DNA of 64,000 nt from Ornithodoros turicata (lineage: Eukaryota > Arthropoda > Arachnida > Ixodida > Argasidae), in the NCBI RefSeq assembly GCF_037126465.1, contig NC_088206.1:51316841-51380840 (forward strand), written 5' to 3'. The position numbers and the translations under genes were made by a program. Below are positions 47,469 to 59,092 of this stretch, piece by piece; position 1 is the first letter of the stretch, and each line of letters opens with the position of its first letter. Under the pieces are notes generated by a model. The model saw only the letters and a list, made by a program, of their open reading frames with translations. It was not told the origin of the DNA and made no database searches.

Positions 47469-48999
47469 GGATCAGGCAGGGTGGTCTGGTCAACCTCTCC
47501 AATTTTTTCTTTCAAACATATATTAAAGCCTCGTCCCTAGGAAGCATACTGGCACTGAAAGTAGTTTAAAATAATTGATGGTTATTTTTTAATGAATTAT
47601 CATTCAGATGTGGGCATTTCGACCATTGCACTTCGTACGCAGTTCAACGCCACATATCTTCATATCTATTTGACATATTCAGCTGAATTTGTTTTCAAGT
47701 GTTGTGTCAGGTGGGTAGCACTGCGTCCTATGCTCTGAGAATCCTAAGGTTTGCCTCTGAGGAGATAAAAAAATCGCAAAGTTGCCTCATTTGTAAAATA
47801 TGATACGTTTTGAGAACCTCACAGCTCGGCCCCCACTTGTGATGCTTGAAAATGATCTGCATCATTTTGTTTGTTTCGAAATGACCTTTCTCCGCATAGC
47901 GATTACATCGTATCGCGAATTGCACCCCAACGGTCTTTTTGTGAATGGTATCTACGGAAAATGCGTATACTCGACATCGCACATCCTATATATTCCCACT
48001 CGTAAACTAACAAACGTTCTTCATGACGACTCAAAACAGCACATAAAAAAAATGCTTCAGACATGGTCGAAATTACGTTGCGAATGACATTGAGTTACGA
48101 ACGTAACTTCGACCATCCCTGAAGCAAATTTTTGTGTGTGCTGTTTCGAGTCTTCTCGGAGAATGTTTGTGAGTAAAATGAACGATGTCACGAATGGGAA
48201 TATATGGGATACACGCTGTCGAATTTACGCATTTCTCGTAGACACCCTTCATAAGCGGACTGTTGGGGCCGTTGCCATAATTCACAATGCAATGTACTTG
48301 TTATGCGAGGAAAGGGCATTTCGAGACGAACGCAATGATGTGGATAATTTTCCGGTATCACAAATGGGGGACGAGTTATGAGCTTCCCAAAACGTATCAT
48401 ATTTTACAAATGAAGCAACTTTGCGATTTTTTGCTCATCAAAGATGCACCTTCTTACAATGCAGAACTTCGTATGCAGTGCTACCCATCCCAGGCAATAC
48501 ACGGATAACAAATTCAGCTAAATATGTCAAATAGTTATGAAGATACTTGGCGTCAAACTGCATAGAAAGCGCAATGGTCGAAATGCACACATCTGAATGA
48601 TAGTACATTAAAAAATAACCACCAATTATTTTCAACTACTTTCAGCGCCAATATACCTCCTAGGAACAAAGCTTTAAAGGGACTCTGACCAGAAGTTCGA
48701 CAAATATTTCGTTTGCATCTATTACGAAGGTATAATATGCCTCCAAGCCACACGCGGAATATTTTGGCTGTGCGCGGAGGCAAAGTTTGCCAAACGGGGA
48801 GCTGAAAACTGGCTTCGCTTTTCCCCCTCAACTCGCGCAATCGGGGCCGAAATCTAGCCTCTTTGCAGTGGACATCCGCCAATTTTCGTGTGCGTGACGA
48901 AATCACGAGGGCCACGTTTCATTGGGCGCCCGGACCGGAAGTTCTGTTGTTAGTGAGTTTGTGAGAGCGCCGGCATCCGTCCGGAAAGCGATCTTCAAT

Positions 49000-50101
49000 A
49001 TGGACGTCGAAGGAAGAAATGCGGAGACTTCGAGCACGGAACTTCTTTCTGACCTTTCTGCGATCGAGAGGAAAATTCTGCGTGCTGAACAGCTCGGTAG
49101 GCTTTCGAAACGTCGCCGATGCCGCGAATGCGAGACGAAGTTAGAGCTCTACGAACATCAGTCACAGATGAAGCAAACAGCATGAGTCGCCTGTCTTCAG
49201 GTAAGCGATGAGCTTTTTAACGCACACTGTGATCGAACATGTAAACGTTCTCAGAAATTTCGTGTTCTGATATCTAATGCGCACTTGCTGTTCATGGTGC
49301 CGGTGTGGCTGGTGTGTCATAATGCCGAAGGAGATCGAATGCTTGTGCTGCAAGGAGCTCGAAAACACTGCCGAATGACTGCAGTATGAGTGCATTACAA
49401 CCCACAAAGATTTCCAACTTCGATTCTTCAACATGACTGTCCTGAAGGTCGCATATTGAACTCCGTGGGCAGCGCGAACCTATGAGCGACTATATTCACA
49501 AGTAAGTCACATGTGTCCTTGTCGAACGATGTTAAAATTTGGGCGCCCAAAACTGGTTTGGTCCTGCAATAAAGTCGTTAAAAACTCCAGTACAGGGCGC
49601 AGCACATAAAAAGGCTATACAGTACACGACTCTGAACTGGAGAAAACCAATGTAGGCAATTTTGTAATTGTCAGTGTGCTGTGTCCTGAGTCACGTTTTT
49701 ATGTATTGCCCTGTGCATAATATTTTAGCGTAGGTTTTTAGCGATATTGAGTGTTCTTGATTGTCGATTCAGTGAAAAGTAAAACAATGTTGGGTTCTAA
49801 AAGAACACAGCATGTGTAGTAATGTACAAGGTGTGGGCAGGTAAACTGTAGTTGCTCTCAGGTACATGTAGAAATGACATTGCACACACACTGTACTGTA
49901 ACCGGTTACCTATTTGCCTAAACTATATTTTATGTACATCTGTGTACATGCAGATACACTGCGTATCGCCAGTTTGCAAGGTGAGTATGGCACAAGCTTG
50001 GGAAAAACAAGATCATGGTCATCCCAGCCTGTGCAGTGAAGAGAGTCTGGCAAGCCTTTCCCACAGTAAATGCCACAGGTTTCAAGTACCCAAGATCCTA
50101 A
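49000..50101 (+). pseudogene. Gene with P2X7-ballast-like zinc-binding domain, decayed
   Basis: Exon 1 (ATG at 49000) encodes a helical, charged leader: SAIERKILRAEQLGRLSKRR, then CRECETKLELYEHQ, and stops at 49183. Exon 2 (about 49298-49500) reads CRCGWCVIMPKEIECLCC, a dense Cys cluster, followed by CITTHKDFQLRFFNMTVLKV. From 49955 the frame continues YTAYRQFAR, then a TGA where relatives have Trp, then KNKIMVIPACAVKRVW and TGFKYP, ending at 50099. The order CxCGxC, CC, CITxH, YxAYRQF, IPxCAVxxI, YTGF is that of the P2X7 carboxyl 'ballast' / zinc-coordinating Cys domain family, also found in invertebrate proteins without the channel part. Several TGA codons (49183, 49376, about 49457, 49982) disable it. 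Confidence 0.65.
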
Positions 50102-52303
50102 CTGGGGGTACCTCTTCGCACAGCTCGTCTATCACATTTAAAATAATTCAGCATCTGTATTTAGGATTATCTATAGCTCTCAGGATGATGCATGGTTCAT
50201 GAGTTCAACATGTTGTGTTGAAACACAACACTAGTGCTTTTTAATTAGTCTTGCGGAACGATAGATGAGCACTCCTTTCGTGACATTGTGTACCATTGCT
50301 ACAGTGAACAATTTCTTGAGCAAGACTGATGAGCGAACGAAAAATAGTCTTGTCTTCCAAATATGTATGTTCCTTGTAACTTCCGTATTTGTTAAGTGAC
50401 TCATGTTGATGTCCCCCTCATGTAATGCCTGCAATGGCCTTTGAGATATATTCATAAATAAATAAATATCAAAACCGGAAAAAGATGTAACACGTATCCT
50501 CTCTTTGTGTGAATGATACATAAACATTCTCATAAGATTTGTACGTAGTCACACTTTGCCTCATTTTGCATAAAGCCTAGTACATCATCTCCACATCTTC
50601 AATCTCCAAAGCAGTACAAGGCTAAAGTAATCAGCTACTACATAAAAAGAAGGAGGGGAGGAAAACAAACGCTGGCACATCTAAAATTCGAAGAAACCCT
50701 GGTGCTTTCACGGGGCTACTCACGGCTCAGTGCTGGATCAGATCCCGATGGAAAACAGCTTTTCTGAGCCTCAGTGATAGATTCCCTTGATTGCACTGAC
50801 TGTGAGGCACAACTCATTGGCTTGGTGGCAAGTGGGCTTGCGTCTGATAGTAAGATTTGGAAGAAAGGGAGCAAGGAACATCTCTCTACGGTCTTAAGAA
50901 GGATATCAACATTACCTGTCAAGGTACAGCATTTCATGTTGCTTTCAGTAAGTACAACACTCCTCATAGCAGTTACCATTCGTGTTGGGAAAGCATGCTG
51001 AAGTTAGCTCAGGCAGTGCATCCAGAACTGTGAATCGGGTTCATAGAGAGCACCTGGTGAGAGGGACAGCAACAGTGTCCAGTAAAGACTCTCCAGGAAT
51101 TTCGTGCAGGTTTGGGGGACACAGCTTTTAATAGTGTTGATGGAAAGCAGGGTGTGTGAAACACTGACTTCTGGTAGATGAATTCTTGTTATTTATAACC
51201 AGGTACCCATGTTCTAGTAATCTAGAAAAAGCCTTGGCTCTCTTGGAGGAAATTGCTAATGAATCTGAGTGTCTTTTGTGGAAACAGGTTGTAACTGCCT
51301 TTCTATCCACCCTTCTTAGTTGCCCTAGCAAAAGCAAATATGTAATGATGTACACCATATCTGATGCTAGCACACTAATTGCTTTGAGTGTTCTCAGGCT
51401 TCTGAAATGGAGCTACCTCGTACATACGCTGTGCCATGTCGGCAAGAACATAAATCAGATTGCCTTTACTTTTTAAGTTGGCCCTTCAGTGCTTCATGTG
51501 ACTGCAACGATGGCACCCCCAAAACAATAGGCAGCAAGAATGATTTCTGCAATGTATTGAGCTTTGTAAAACAACAACTTTATTTGAAAATATATTCCAA
51601 AAGCCGGGTGACAACCTCATAATGTAGCATCCTTTACTGCAAACACCGCTCAACACAACGAATAAAAACAGAGCGTAAACGTTTTGTCGCCTATCCGGGT
51701 GGCATCATCAGTACAACAAAGGCCAAAGATGAGCACATCAGCCTATCTAAGAGGGAATCTTACACATCCGATAGGGGGCCACGGTATGTATTACAGGCTG
51801 AAGCATCACGCCTGATAAAGCAGGATTCTAAGAACTTTCTAGGGCCCCATCGCTAGTCATGAGCAAAGGTTACTGCACCATCAAAATATATGTCCCTTAG
51901 GACAGCAGTGGTAGACTGATTCGGTCCTGTTTAGTTAAGCTAAGCATTAGTAGCCCTGGCAACTGGCTCTTTTAGTCTTGTCCCACGTCTTTTGTCTATC
52001 TCGCCAATGTAGGTTGCATCACATTCTATGCACTCGACTTGATATGCACAGTCAAAATGCCTGATGGGCACAGTGCCCTCCAAATAGCGTATGAAATACG
52101 TTGGATGAAAGGAATGCGGACCACTGATTTGACTCCTTTGATGTTGTTTTTGATTGTTCTCTGTTGGAGGGATGATGCCACCTGGATAGGCAATGAAATG
52201 TTTACTCTCTTTATTCTTAATTGTTGTGTTAAGCCAGTGTTCTGAGTAAAGGATTTTACATTATGAACTTTGTTTGAATGATGATTAGTGGCGAGCTTCA
52301 TAC
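50102..52303. other. Interior of the TTAA element, weak coding traces
   Basis: Two plus-strand frames look protein-like: 50774-51001 (with KKGSKEHLSTVLRRISTLPV) and 51186-51476 (with SSNLEKALALLEEIANESEC). They could be exons of the element's second protein, but no family was recognised and no splice sites were fixed. Confidence 0.25.
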
Positions 52304-52449
52304 TGTGGTGTCTCCACCTGTATCTCAGAGCGGAAGAAACTATGTCCGATCTCCTGTAAGCCTGTTCCCAAAAGAAGACTTCCTCGTCTTCCACTTTATT
52401 CACGTGCCCCCATGATCTGGCTACATCATCTTCCTCTCACTACACCACA
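52304..52449 (-). repeat. 3' LTR of the gypsy element
   Basis: 146 bp, TGT...ACA, identical to the copy at 56596-56741. It is the downstream LTR because the element is read on the minus strand. Unusually short for an LTR. Confidence 0.97.
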
Positions 52450-52460
52450 TCTTCCCCCTT
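52450..52460 (-). promoter_or_regulatory. Polypurine tract
   Basis: On the minus strand AAGGGGGAAGA directly abuts the 3' LTR, the position expected for the plus-strand primer. Confidence 0.85.
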
Positions 52461-52534
52461 GTAGACAAACTGTTCCGTAACGGAAATAAACCCAAATAAA
52501 CCCAATAAAAATCCCACACAAAATTCTAGTTCTT

Positions 52535-55500
52535 TCATGTAGCCTCGTAGCGAACCGGTGGTCGTCGATTCCTTGTACTGCGTCGAAGTGCAGGCAGTGG
52601 TGAAGTCACTGGTGCAGATGTAAAGTCCAAGGGACGAGGCTGGGGCTCTGCTGGAAATTCCACGGAAAACCAAGGGTTCCATGTGCGATTGCTGACGCTG
52701 GATGCTGCCACAGGTGCAAATTTAGATGAATGCCAAACCTTCCCGTCCTCCAAAAGAAAGGACAAAGGGCCTCGTCTAGCGATGATTTTGAGAGGAGGGC
52801 TGAATCGGAAAGTACCTTTCCGTTGCCGACGCGGATTACGGACACGCACATAGTCGCCTACAGCGTAATTTCTTGCATGGGACCCACGACGATTGTCTGT
52901 GTACACTTTCTGTTTCGACTGCCTCATCTTGACGCGTTCTTCAAGTACCGCACTCTGCGGTGTTGAGCTGTAGAGATGAGTTTGGTTATAACCCGCGATG
53001 TGTAGGCGTGTTCGCAAATTTCTTCCATGAAGTAGAACTGCTGGTGGTACCCCCGTGGTAGCATGCGGTGTTGCTCTGTATACTGTGAGGTACTCCAGAA
53101 CCGCAGCAGAAATAGGCTTGCTCTCCAATGCGGATAGTTGAATGATGTTCTTCAAGACACCATTAAATCTTTCGACCAACCCGTTTGCTTGAGGGTAGTA
53201 CAGTGATACGTTGGAATGCCGAATGCCACGCTGGTGGAGAAAATCCTTGAATTCTGTTGCAACAAATTGAGGACCATTGTCAGTAACGATTTCGTCCGGA
53301 AAGCCTTCTCTGCTGAATACGTGTTTAAGAAAGTTAGTAATCGCAGATGTTGTAACTGATGAAGCGAAAGCAATCTCAGGCCATTTGCTGTGGTAATCTA
53401 CCAGTGTGATGGCGTACTTGCAATGAGCTGGTAAATGGTCGAAAGGTCCAACAATGTCGATAGCAAGTTTTGACCACGGCGCAGTTGGGAACGGGACTGG
53501 GTGCAGTGGTGGCACACTTGTTTTCGCTGATTTGTCAGCAGACTGACAAACGTTGCAAGAGCTGACGAGTTGTTCCACTCGTTTATCCATGCCAGGCCAC
53601 CAGTACTGCTCTCGGAGTCTTTGTTTTGTGCGGACAATCCCAGGATGAGTCTCATGAGCGAGCTCCAGGAAACGGCTTGTCAACGCCATGGGCACAATCA
53701 CACGATCACCTCGTAACAAAAGTTCGTTCATGACTGAAAGTTCTGCACGACATCGATAAAACGGAAGAATGTCTTCGGAGCGTGATCCTGAAGATGGCCA
53801 CGAGTCATTCTTCACGTGCTGCATTACCTCTTGCAATATGGGATCGCTGCGTGTGGCGCTTTGTATCTCTTGCTTCGTTACTGCAGACACTATGCAAATT
53901 ACTTCTTCCTCCGAAGTATCTTGCGCTGGCAAGGGAAGTCTTGAAAGAGCATCGGCGACACAATTCTCGGCGCCTTTCTTGTATTGTACGGTGAAGTTGT
54001 AGTAGAACAAACGTGCAGACCACCTCGAAATGCGCAGAGGACGATGCCCTAAACCTTGCGAACCAAGAAGTGTAACCAAGGCCTTATGGTCGGTGCATAA
54101 TGTAAATGGTCGACCCCACAGGTATATATGCCAGTATTCACATGCCCAAAGGCATGCCAGGGCTTCGCGTTCACCCACGGAGTATTTTCGTTCTTGTTCC
54201 GATAGTGTACGTGAACCAAATGCAACGGTTCGGAGCTGTGAGCCATCGTGCTGCTGAAGAACTGCACCCAACCCGTACGAGGAGGCATCAGTTGTAACGG
54301 TCACTGGAAGGGTAGGATTGAACATGGTGAGATTCGGGCAGGTCACCAAAAGCTTCTTCACTTGCTTGAAGCCTTGGTCAGCAGCAGCAGTCCAAGCAAA
54401 AGGCTGCTTTCGGCGTAGCAGGTCACGCATCGGCTCTACCACTTCGGCATAATGGGGTATGAACTTTGAATAATACCCGGCCAACCCGAGGAATGAGCGA
54501 AGCGACTTCAGGTCCTTGGGAGGTGGTGCCTTTTCAATGGCGGTAACTGCTGTCTGTTGCGGTAGTAATCCCGAAGAAGTGACTGTGTGACCCAAAAAAG
54601 GTAATTCACTGACATTAAACAGACATTTGTCGTTGAGTTTGAGTCCCTCGGAAGCAAGGCGTCGTAAAACGGCGCGGACGTTCTGCATGTGTTCTTCCTC
54701 CGTTCGGCCGTAAATGATGATATCATCAATGTAAAATAGTACTCCTTTGCAACCTTGTAATACCAGGGACATCATGTGCTGAAAAGCGGACGGTGCGGAA
54801 GCAAGGCCAAAACACACTCGTTTGAAACGGAAAAGTCCTTCGTGTGTTATGAAAGCAGTCAAGTCGCGGCTCTCTGGGTGGAGTAGGACTTGGTGATATG
54901 CAGAAGCTAGATCAAGCTTCGTGAAGCGTTTGGCGCCAGACAAAGCGTTCAAGAGTTCCTCTGTGTGAGGAAGAGGAAAACAATCTGGAACTACTGCCTT
55001 GTTTGCCTCCCGAAGATCGACGCAAAGACGGATGTTGCCATTCTTTTTCTTGACAACAACGATCGGAGACACCCATTCAGATGCTGTTATCCTTTCAATA
55101 ATATCATCCGCTTCTAATCGTCGAAGTTCCTCAGACACTTTCTCGCGTACAGTATGGGGTAGACGTCGGAGCTTCGACGTCACCGGCGCAACATTGTGAC
55201 GCACTGTGACTCTGTGCACGTAGTTTCTTGCTAAACCAGGTCTGCCGTCGAAAAGTTGGAAGAATTCTTCTGTGAGCTCCGCTGGCAAAGGTGTTGAAAT
55301 TGTAGCTGTGTTGAAACATGAGAGTTGCATGCCGTCGATGTTTATTCCTAAGGACGTAAGTGCATCCAGACCCAAAAGTGAAGTGCCATCCTGCACAACG
55401 TAAAATACGAGGCACGTCGCCTTATCTTTGTAAGCTACTTGCGCTGGAAAGCATCCCAGTACTGGAATATGGCGTTTCGAGAAGTCCAGTAGGCGAACAG

Positions 55501-56533
55501 TTGCCGGCTGTAACGGATGCTGCGACGCAAACATGGAGTCGTACGTGTCATGGCACATAACTGACACTGAAGAACCTGTGTCGATCAAAAACTGCATGCG
55601 TCTGTCTTCAACGTTCAGCGTAACGTATATTCCAGTTTTCGTCTTCTCGCGGGTGTGAAGTTGTAGCACCGTTGGGTTTGTGTCGAAGATTTCTGCCTCT
55701 CCAGGCGACTGCGATGACGTCAATTGTTGAAGAGGTTTTGTAGATCGGCATACAGGAGCAAAATGTCCTACCTTCCCGCAGGAGAAACATTTCTGGTTTC
55801 GTGCTTTACACGATGGCGAATTAGCGAGGTGAAAGGAAGACCCGCAACGATAGCAGTGAGATCCCGCTTGAGTGTGCCGTGGCTTCAACGGTCCAGTCTT
55901 CTGTCGGTTGCTGACAGATTTCTTCGTGCTTTTCTTGAAAAGTCGTTGAACTGTATTTTCAGAAGTATTCGCGAACTCTCTTACGTCTCGGTGAACTTGT
56001 TCTAGCTGGCGTGCAATCTGTACTGTTCTCGCCAAAGTAAGCGACGGTCCTTCCAGAAGTAGACGATCACGTAAGTGCGGAATGTTTGTAGACTCAACGA
56101 TTTGGTCACGAATCATAAGATCCGAAGTCGATCCGAAATCGCAGGTATTTGCAAGTTTCCGAAGTGCAATGACAAAATCATCAAGAGATTCGCCGTATTG
56201 CTGGCCACGCTGGCGGAAACGATGACGTTCGGCGATAGGGTTAGCTGCAACTGCGTAGTGCAAATCCAACTTCTGCAGAGCACTATTGTACGCATCAGTT
56301 TGTGAAGAGCCAGGAGCTTCTGAATCTGCTGAAGGCGAAGGTAGTAGGTCGAAAAGTCGTTGACCTTCAGTGCCTAGGCAATGATACAGGATTGCCGCCT
56401 TGCGGGCTACTGCTGTGGACTCAAAACCAGCGGCGAGCACGTAGTTTTCGAACGTCTTCCGCCATGACTGCCATGGCATTGCTGGCCTCCCAGGCGTGGA
56501 CAGAAAGAAAGGCGGTGGAGGTAAACCAGACAT
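52535..56533 (-). CDS. Gypsy Gag-Pol polyprotein, intact, 1332 residues
   Basis: A single open frame from ATG (56533) to stop (52535). Gag capsid-like region about 15-200. Zinc knuckles at about 227-242 (CYRC...H...C, with a longer last gap) and 249-262 (CFSCGKVGHFAPVC). Aspartic protease DTGSS at 318-322. Reverse transcriptase with the YIDD box at 601-604. RNase H with D749, E788 or E790, D815 and D861. Integrase with H960, H963, C993, C996 and D1026, D1085, E1121 (D,D35E spacing). No catalytic residue is missing and there is no frameshift between gag and pol, as in Mag-clade arthropod elements. The tail is basic and no chromodomain is seen. Replicates through a cytoplasmic RNA-containing particle and integrates in the nucleus. 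Confidence 0.97.
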   Translation of the reverse strand: MSGLPPPPFFLSTPGRPAMPWQSWRKTFENYVLAAGFESTAVARKAAILYHCLGTEGQRLFDLLPSPSADSEAPGSSQTDAYNSALQKLDLHYAVAANPIAERHRFRQRGQQYGESLDDFVIALRKLANTCDFGSTSDLMIRDQIVESTNIPHLRDRLLLEGPSLTLARTVQIARQLEQVHRDVREFANTSENTVQRLFKKSTKKSVSNRQKTGPLKPRHTQAGSHCYRCGSSFHLANSPSCKARNQKCFSCGKVGHFAPVCRSTKPLQQLTSSQSPGEAEIFDTNPTVLQLHTREKTKTGIYVTLNVEDRRMQFLIDTGSSVSVMCHDTYDSMFASQHPLQPATVRLLDFSKRHIPVLGCFPAQVAYKDKATCLVFYVVQDGTSLLGLDALTSLGINIDGMQLSCFNTATISTPLPAELTEEFFQLFDGRPGLARNYVHRVTVRHNVAPVTSKLRRLPHTVREKVSEELRRLEADDIIERITASEWVSPIVVVKKKNGNIRLCVDLREANKAVVPDCFPLPHTEELLNALSGAKRFTKLDLASAYHQVLLHPESRDLTAFITHEGLFRFKRVCFGLASAPSAFQHMMSLVLQGCKGVLFYIDDIIIYGRTEEEHMQNVRAVLRRLASEGLKLNDKCLFNVSELPFLGHTVTSSGLLPQQTAVTAIEKAPPPKDLKSLRSFLGLAGYYSKFIPHYAEVVEPMRDLLRRKQPFAWTAAADQGFKQVKKLLVTCPNLTMFNPTLPVTVTTDASSYGLGAVLQQHDGSQLRTVAFGSRTLSEQERKYSVGEREALACLWACEYWHIYLWGRPFTLCTDHKALVTLLGSQGLGHRPLRISRWSARLFYYNFTVQYKKGAENCVADALSRLPLPAQDTSEEEVICIVSAVTKQEIQSATRSDPILQEVMQHVKNDSWPSSGSRSEDILPFYRCRAELSVMNELLLRGDRVIVPMALTSRFLELAHETHPGIVRTKQRLREQYWWPGMDKRVEQLVSSCNVCQSADKSAKTSVPPLHPVPFPTAPWSKLAIDIVGPFDHLPAHCKYAITLVDYHSKWPEIAFASSVTTSAITNFLKHVFSREGFPDEIVTDNGPQFVATEFKDFLHQRGIRHSNVSLYYPQANGLVERFNGVLKNIIQLSALESKPISAAVLEYLTVYRATPHATTGVPPAVLLHGRNLRTRLHIAGYNQTHLYSSTPQSAVLEERVKMRQSKQKVYTDNRRGSHARNYAVGDYVRVRNPRRQRKGTFRFSPPLKIIARRGPLSFLLEDGKVWHSSKFAPVAASSVSNRTWNPWFSVEFPAEPQPRPLDFTSAPVTSPLPALRRSTRNRRPPVRYEAT

Positions 56534-56575
56534 GGTACGGTCGAGGTCAAGGGAAATAGTATTAGGTTCTCACCA

Positions 56576-56587
56576 GGCTCGTCGCCA
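56576..56587 (-). promoter_or_regulatory. Candidate primer-binding site
   Basis: On the minus strand TGGCGACGAGCC begins 8 nt after the 5' LTR. TGG matches the CCA end of a tRNA, as in other gypsy elements. The particular tRNA was not determined. Confidence 0.6.
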
Positions 56588-56595
56588 AAAATTAA

Positions 56596-56741
56596 TGTGG
56601 TGTCTCCACCTGTATCTCAGAGCGGAAGAAACTATGTCCGATCTCCTGTAAGCCTGTTCCCAAAAGAAGACTTCCTCGTCTTCCACTTTATTCACGTGCC
56701 CCCATGATCTGGCTACATCATCTTCCTCTCACTACACCACA
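56596..56741 (-). repeat. 5' LTR of the gypsy element
   Basis: 146 bp, identical to 52304-52449. In element orientation it precedes the primer-binding site and the gag-pol start at 56533, so it must hold the promoter. TATA-type elements are not obvious on the minus strand. Confidence 0.97.
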
Positions 56742-57059
56742 CATACCCTGGGCCACTACTCTAACAATTGCTTGTGGTAGTGTGGCGAAATGGAATAACG
56801 AGCCTTGTAGACAATTTACTTGGCAATATATTTATTTCTCTCTCATAGGTTGAAGAACCCAGTGTGGTGTTACATAACGGAGGGGCACGTAATTATACAA
56901 GACCGATCACCAAAAGGCCTTGCTTTTGACTAGATTAAAATGTGAAGCGATTGTAATATAACAAATGCTGCATGGTGGCGATATGATAGGTTCTCCTCAC
57001 GAGTTGTCGCCACAGTTACGGTTAGAAACTGCATATCCAGCTAGCAGGATCAAATTTTA

Positions 57060-57330
57060 ATTAGGCTACTTTGGCCAACACGCGAGCATAGAGCACAGTG
57101 TCAAAAGCCCTTACAAAATAAAAAGAATACTACATCTACGTGGACCCAGAAATCAAGACAGTTTGAAATGCTGTGAACGAATTCCACTACGTTAGTTTTG
57201 CCTGAATACCCTTTTCTAAAGCCATGCTGGAATTTAAAAAAAGGAATCGACATGGTAGTACATGATGTCCTCCATTAGTTTACAGGGAACCCTAAAAAGT
57301 GGAGCTGGTTAATAGATAGAAGGAGCATAG
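57060..57330 (-). pseudogene. LINE reverse transcriptase fragment
   Basis: On the minus strand reads FQHGFRKGYSGKTNVVEFVH followed by a degraded DFCKAFDTV-like segment. Same group as the LINE at 41800-45569 but a separate, older copy. The flanks 56820-56900 contain a tail-like tatatttatttct and acataacggaggggca, resembling the 3' end of that LINE. Confidence 0.7.
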
Positions 57331-59092
57331 TTGTCACCTCTTCTGAAGACAGGAATAAGCTTGAGACCTATGTCCTCGACTCGCACACATACTAAGAACC
57401 TTTGACACAGATTAACATATCTTCATTCCAGCTCTTTCACTTTCAGATGTTCATCTCTGTTGAGTGGTCTGTCATTCTTGTAATACAGATTGGAATTGAA
57501 ATGCAGGTGCATAAGGGATGCTCTGAAAGAAAAGTGTTTGGTTTTAGTCCTGTTAATGTTTCTGAAAACGAAAACAAACTTCACGGTGACTATGAAATGA
57601 GCAATTCCAGGATGGCAGCAAAAAATATATCTCGCCATATCATTATATCCACCTGGCACTTCAATTGAATAATGGCAGTTGAAGATGATGATGATTCAAT
57701 TTAATGACGCATAAGCAACTCGGGCTATAGTGCACCAAAACCATGATAAAACTGTGACTTGTTAAATATCAGACGATTATACTAAAATAATATACTTTGT
57801 TGGTTGGTAAATTGAGATATAGACAAAAACATGATATGATAAAAATAAGCAATTGAAGAAAAGGCAATTGTTGGCTTTGTGTGACTGATGTCGAATTTGC
57901 CACACTACGTGTTGAATAACAATGTATGCTGATATGCTGTAGCATATAAAGTACAATCATACACACGCTCAATATGTGGTGGATATGTGAAACCAATATA
58001 CACATACTTACATTTCAAACTTTCTTGAAAAAGGCAGTCCAAGTCTGTCGGATTTGCCAGACTCTATACAAAGCCAGTAAGCACAGTGTGGAATGACTGA
58101 TTCATCTTTCGAAGGCAGAGGTGCAGCTACCACGACGCTTCGTCACCTCAATGCTTCGGAGCGGCATAGCCTAGTAAGAAGCCATCAGAAGGATCTCATA
58201 AAGATAACTTGGTTGAAAAAGTGGAGGGTTCTGTGGGATATGTAAGAAAGCATACGCGTTACACAACAGCTACGAGAATGATCGACTGCACCTGCATGGC
58301 TGTCAGTACCTAGACTTGAAGCTGAAAAATAAATGTGCTAACCTTGTTGATACTACTTTTCCGTCAGGACCACACGAGAGCAAATTTGGTTTCTTTAGTT
58401 GAAGGTATCATCAGATCCCCATGCTCCTTTGAGATGCAGCCGACAGAAGTTCGCTGAGGCGAGTGACTGCCGTTGCGGTTCGTCGCTTCGCAGCAGATCA
58501 AGAACAGTACACCGCAACGATAGGTGAAACGTTCAGAATATGGTGACCAACTCCAACACCAACCCAATGACCCGAACAAAAAGGATGAACCGGGAGTCAC
58601 ACAAGTTCGCAGTTCGCAAGCTCGGCATACGGCATCCATTACAACTGACCGGATACGGAAGCACGCCGTGTACAGATTGAAAAGAAAATCGTAGAAACTG
58701 TTGGAGGTGATAAACGCAGGGTATATTTTTTCTTTTTGAGGCTCTGTAACAAAAACATATTAACGTAGAAATGCCATTTCATCAAGGAAATTGACAAATA
58801 TTGCGTGACCACGTGACGCGTTTGAGCCAATTGTGGGTGTTGCGAGTGGCCCCCGTGTTGACGTCATCTTGATGGTGGGCCGGGGTGGATATTCTATATA
58901 AAGGTATGTTTTCTCGGTTTGACGCTAGGCGTGCTGCACTCGGATGAAGTCGAATGTTTAAAATTCGAGTTTAGAGAAACCGTGGGGTTTTAATGCGTGA
59001 ATTTTCGCATGGAGAGTCCTTGTTGGGTGCTTTATCGACTACAAGTACGAAAGAGCTCCCACGGTTTCTGGTCAGAGTCCCTTTAAAATATG
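57331..59092. other. Right interior of the TTAA element, no gene recognised
   Basis: Short frames only. Near the right end a compact TATA-like stretch (tattctatataaagg at 58889) is followed about 30 bp later by possible start-site sequence. Confidence 0.35.

Larger units (their letters stand above)
52304..56741 (-). mobile_element. Complete Ty3/gypsy LTR retrotransposon (Mag-like)
   Basis: 4438 bp, bounded by two 146-bp LTRs that are identical by eye, and by a perfect 5-bp target duplication CATAC (52299-52303 and 56742-56746). Both LTRs start TGTGGTGT and end ACACCACA. A primer-binding site candidate, a polypurine tract and one long uninterrupted gag-pol frame are all in place on the minus strand. 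Identical LTRs mean recent insertion. It lies inside the 10.4-kb TTAA element, so it is the youngest layer there. Confidence 0.97.
48678..59092 (+). mobile_element. 10.4-kb TTAA-target DNA transposon (Kolobok-like)
   Basis: Perfect 17-bp inverted ends AGGGACTCTGACCAGAA, flanked by TTAA at 48674-48677 and 59093-59096. The insertion site is confirmed by the intact opposite arm of the host foldback element. It carries, on the plus strand, a decayed gene with a P2X7-ballast-like zinc domain (49000-50101) and further coding-like frames. It later received a Ty3/gypsy element (52304-56741) and perhaps a LINE fragment (57060-57330). Without the gypsy it is about 6 kb. The ends resemble those of 16629-20002. 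No DDE transposase core was identified. Confidence 0.8.
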
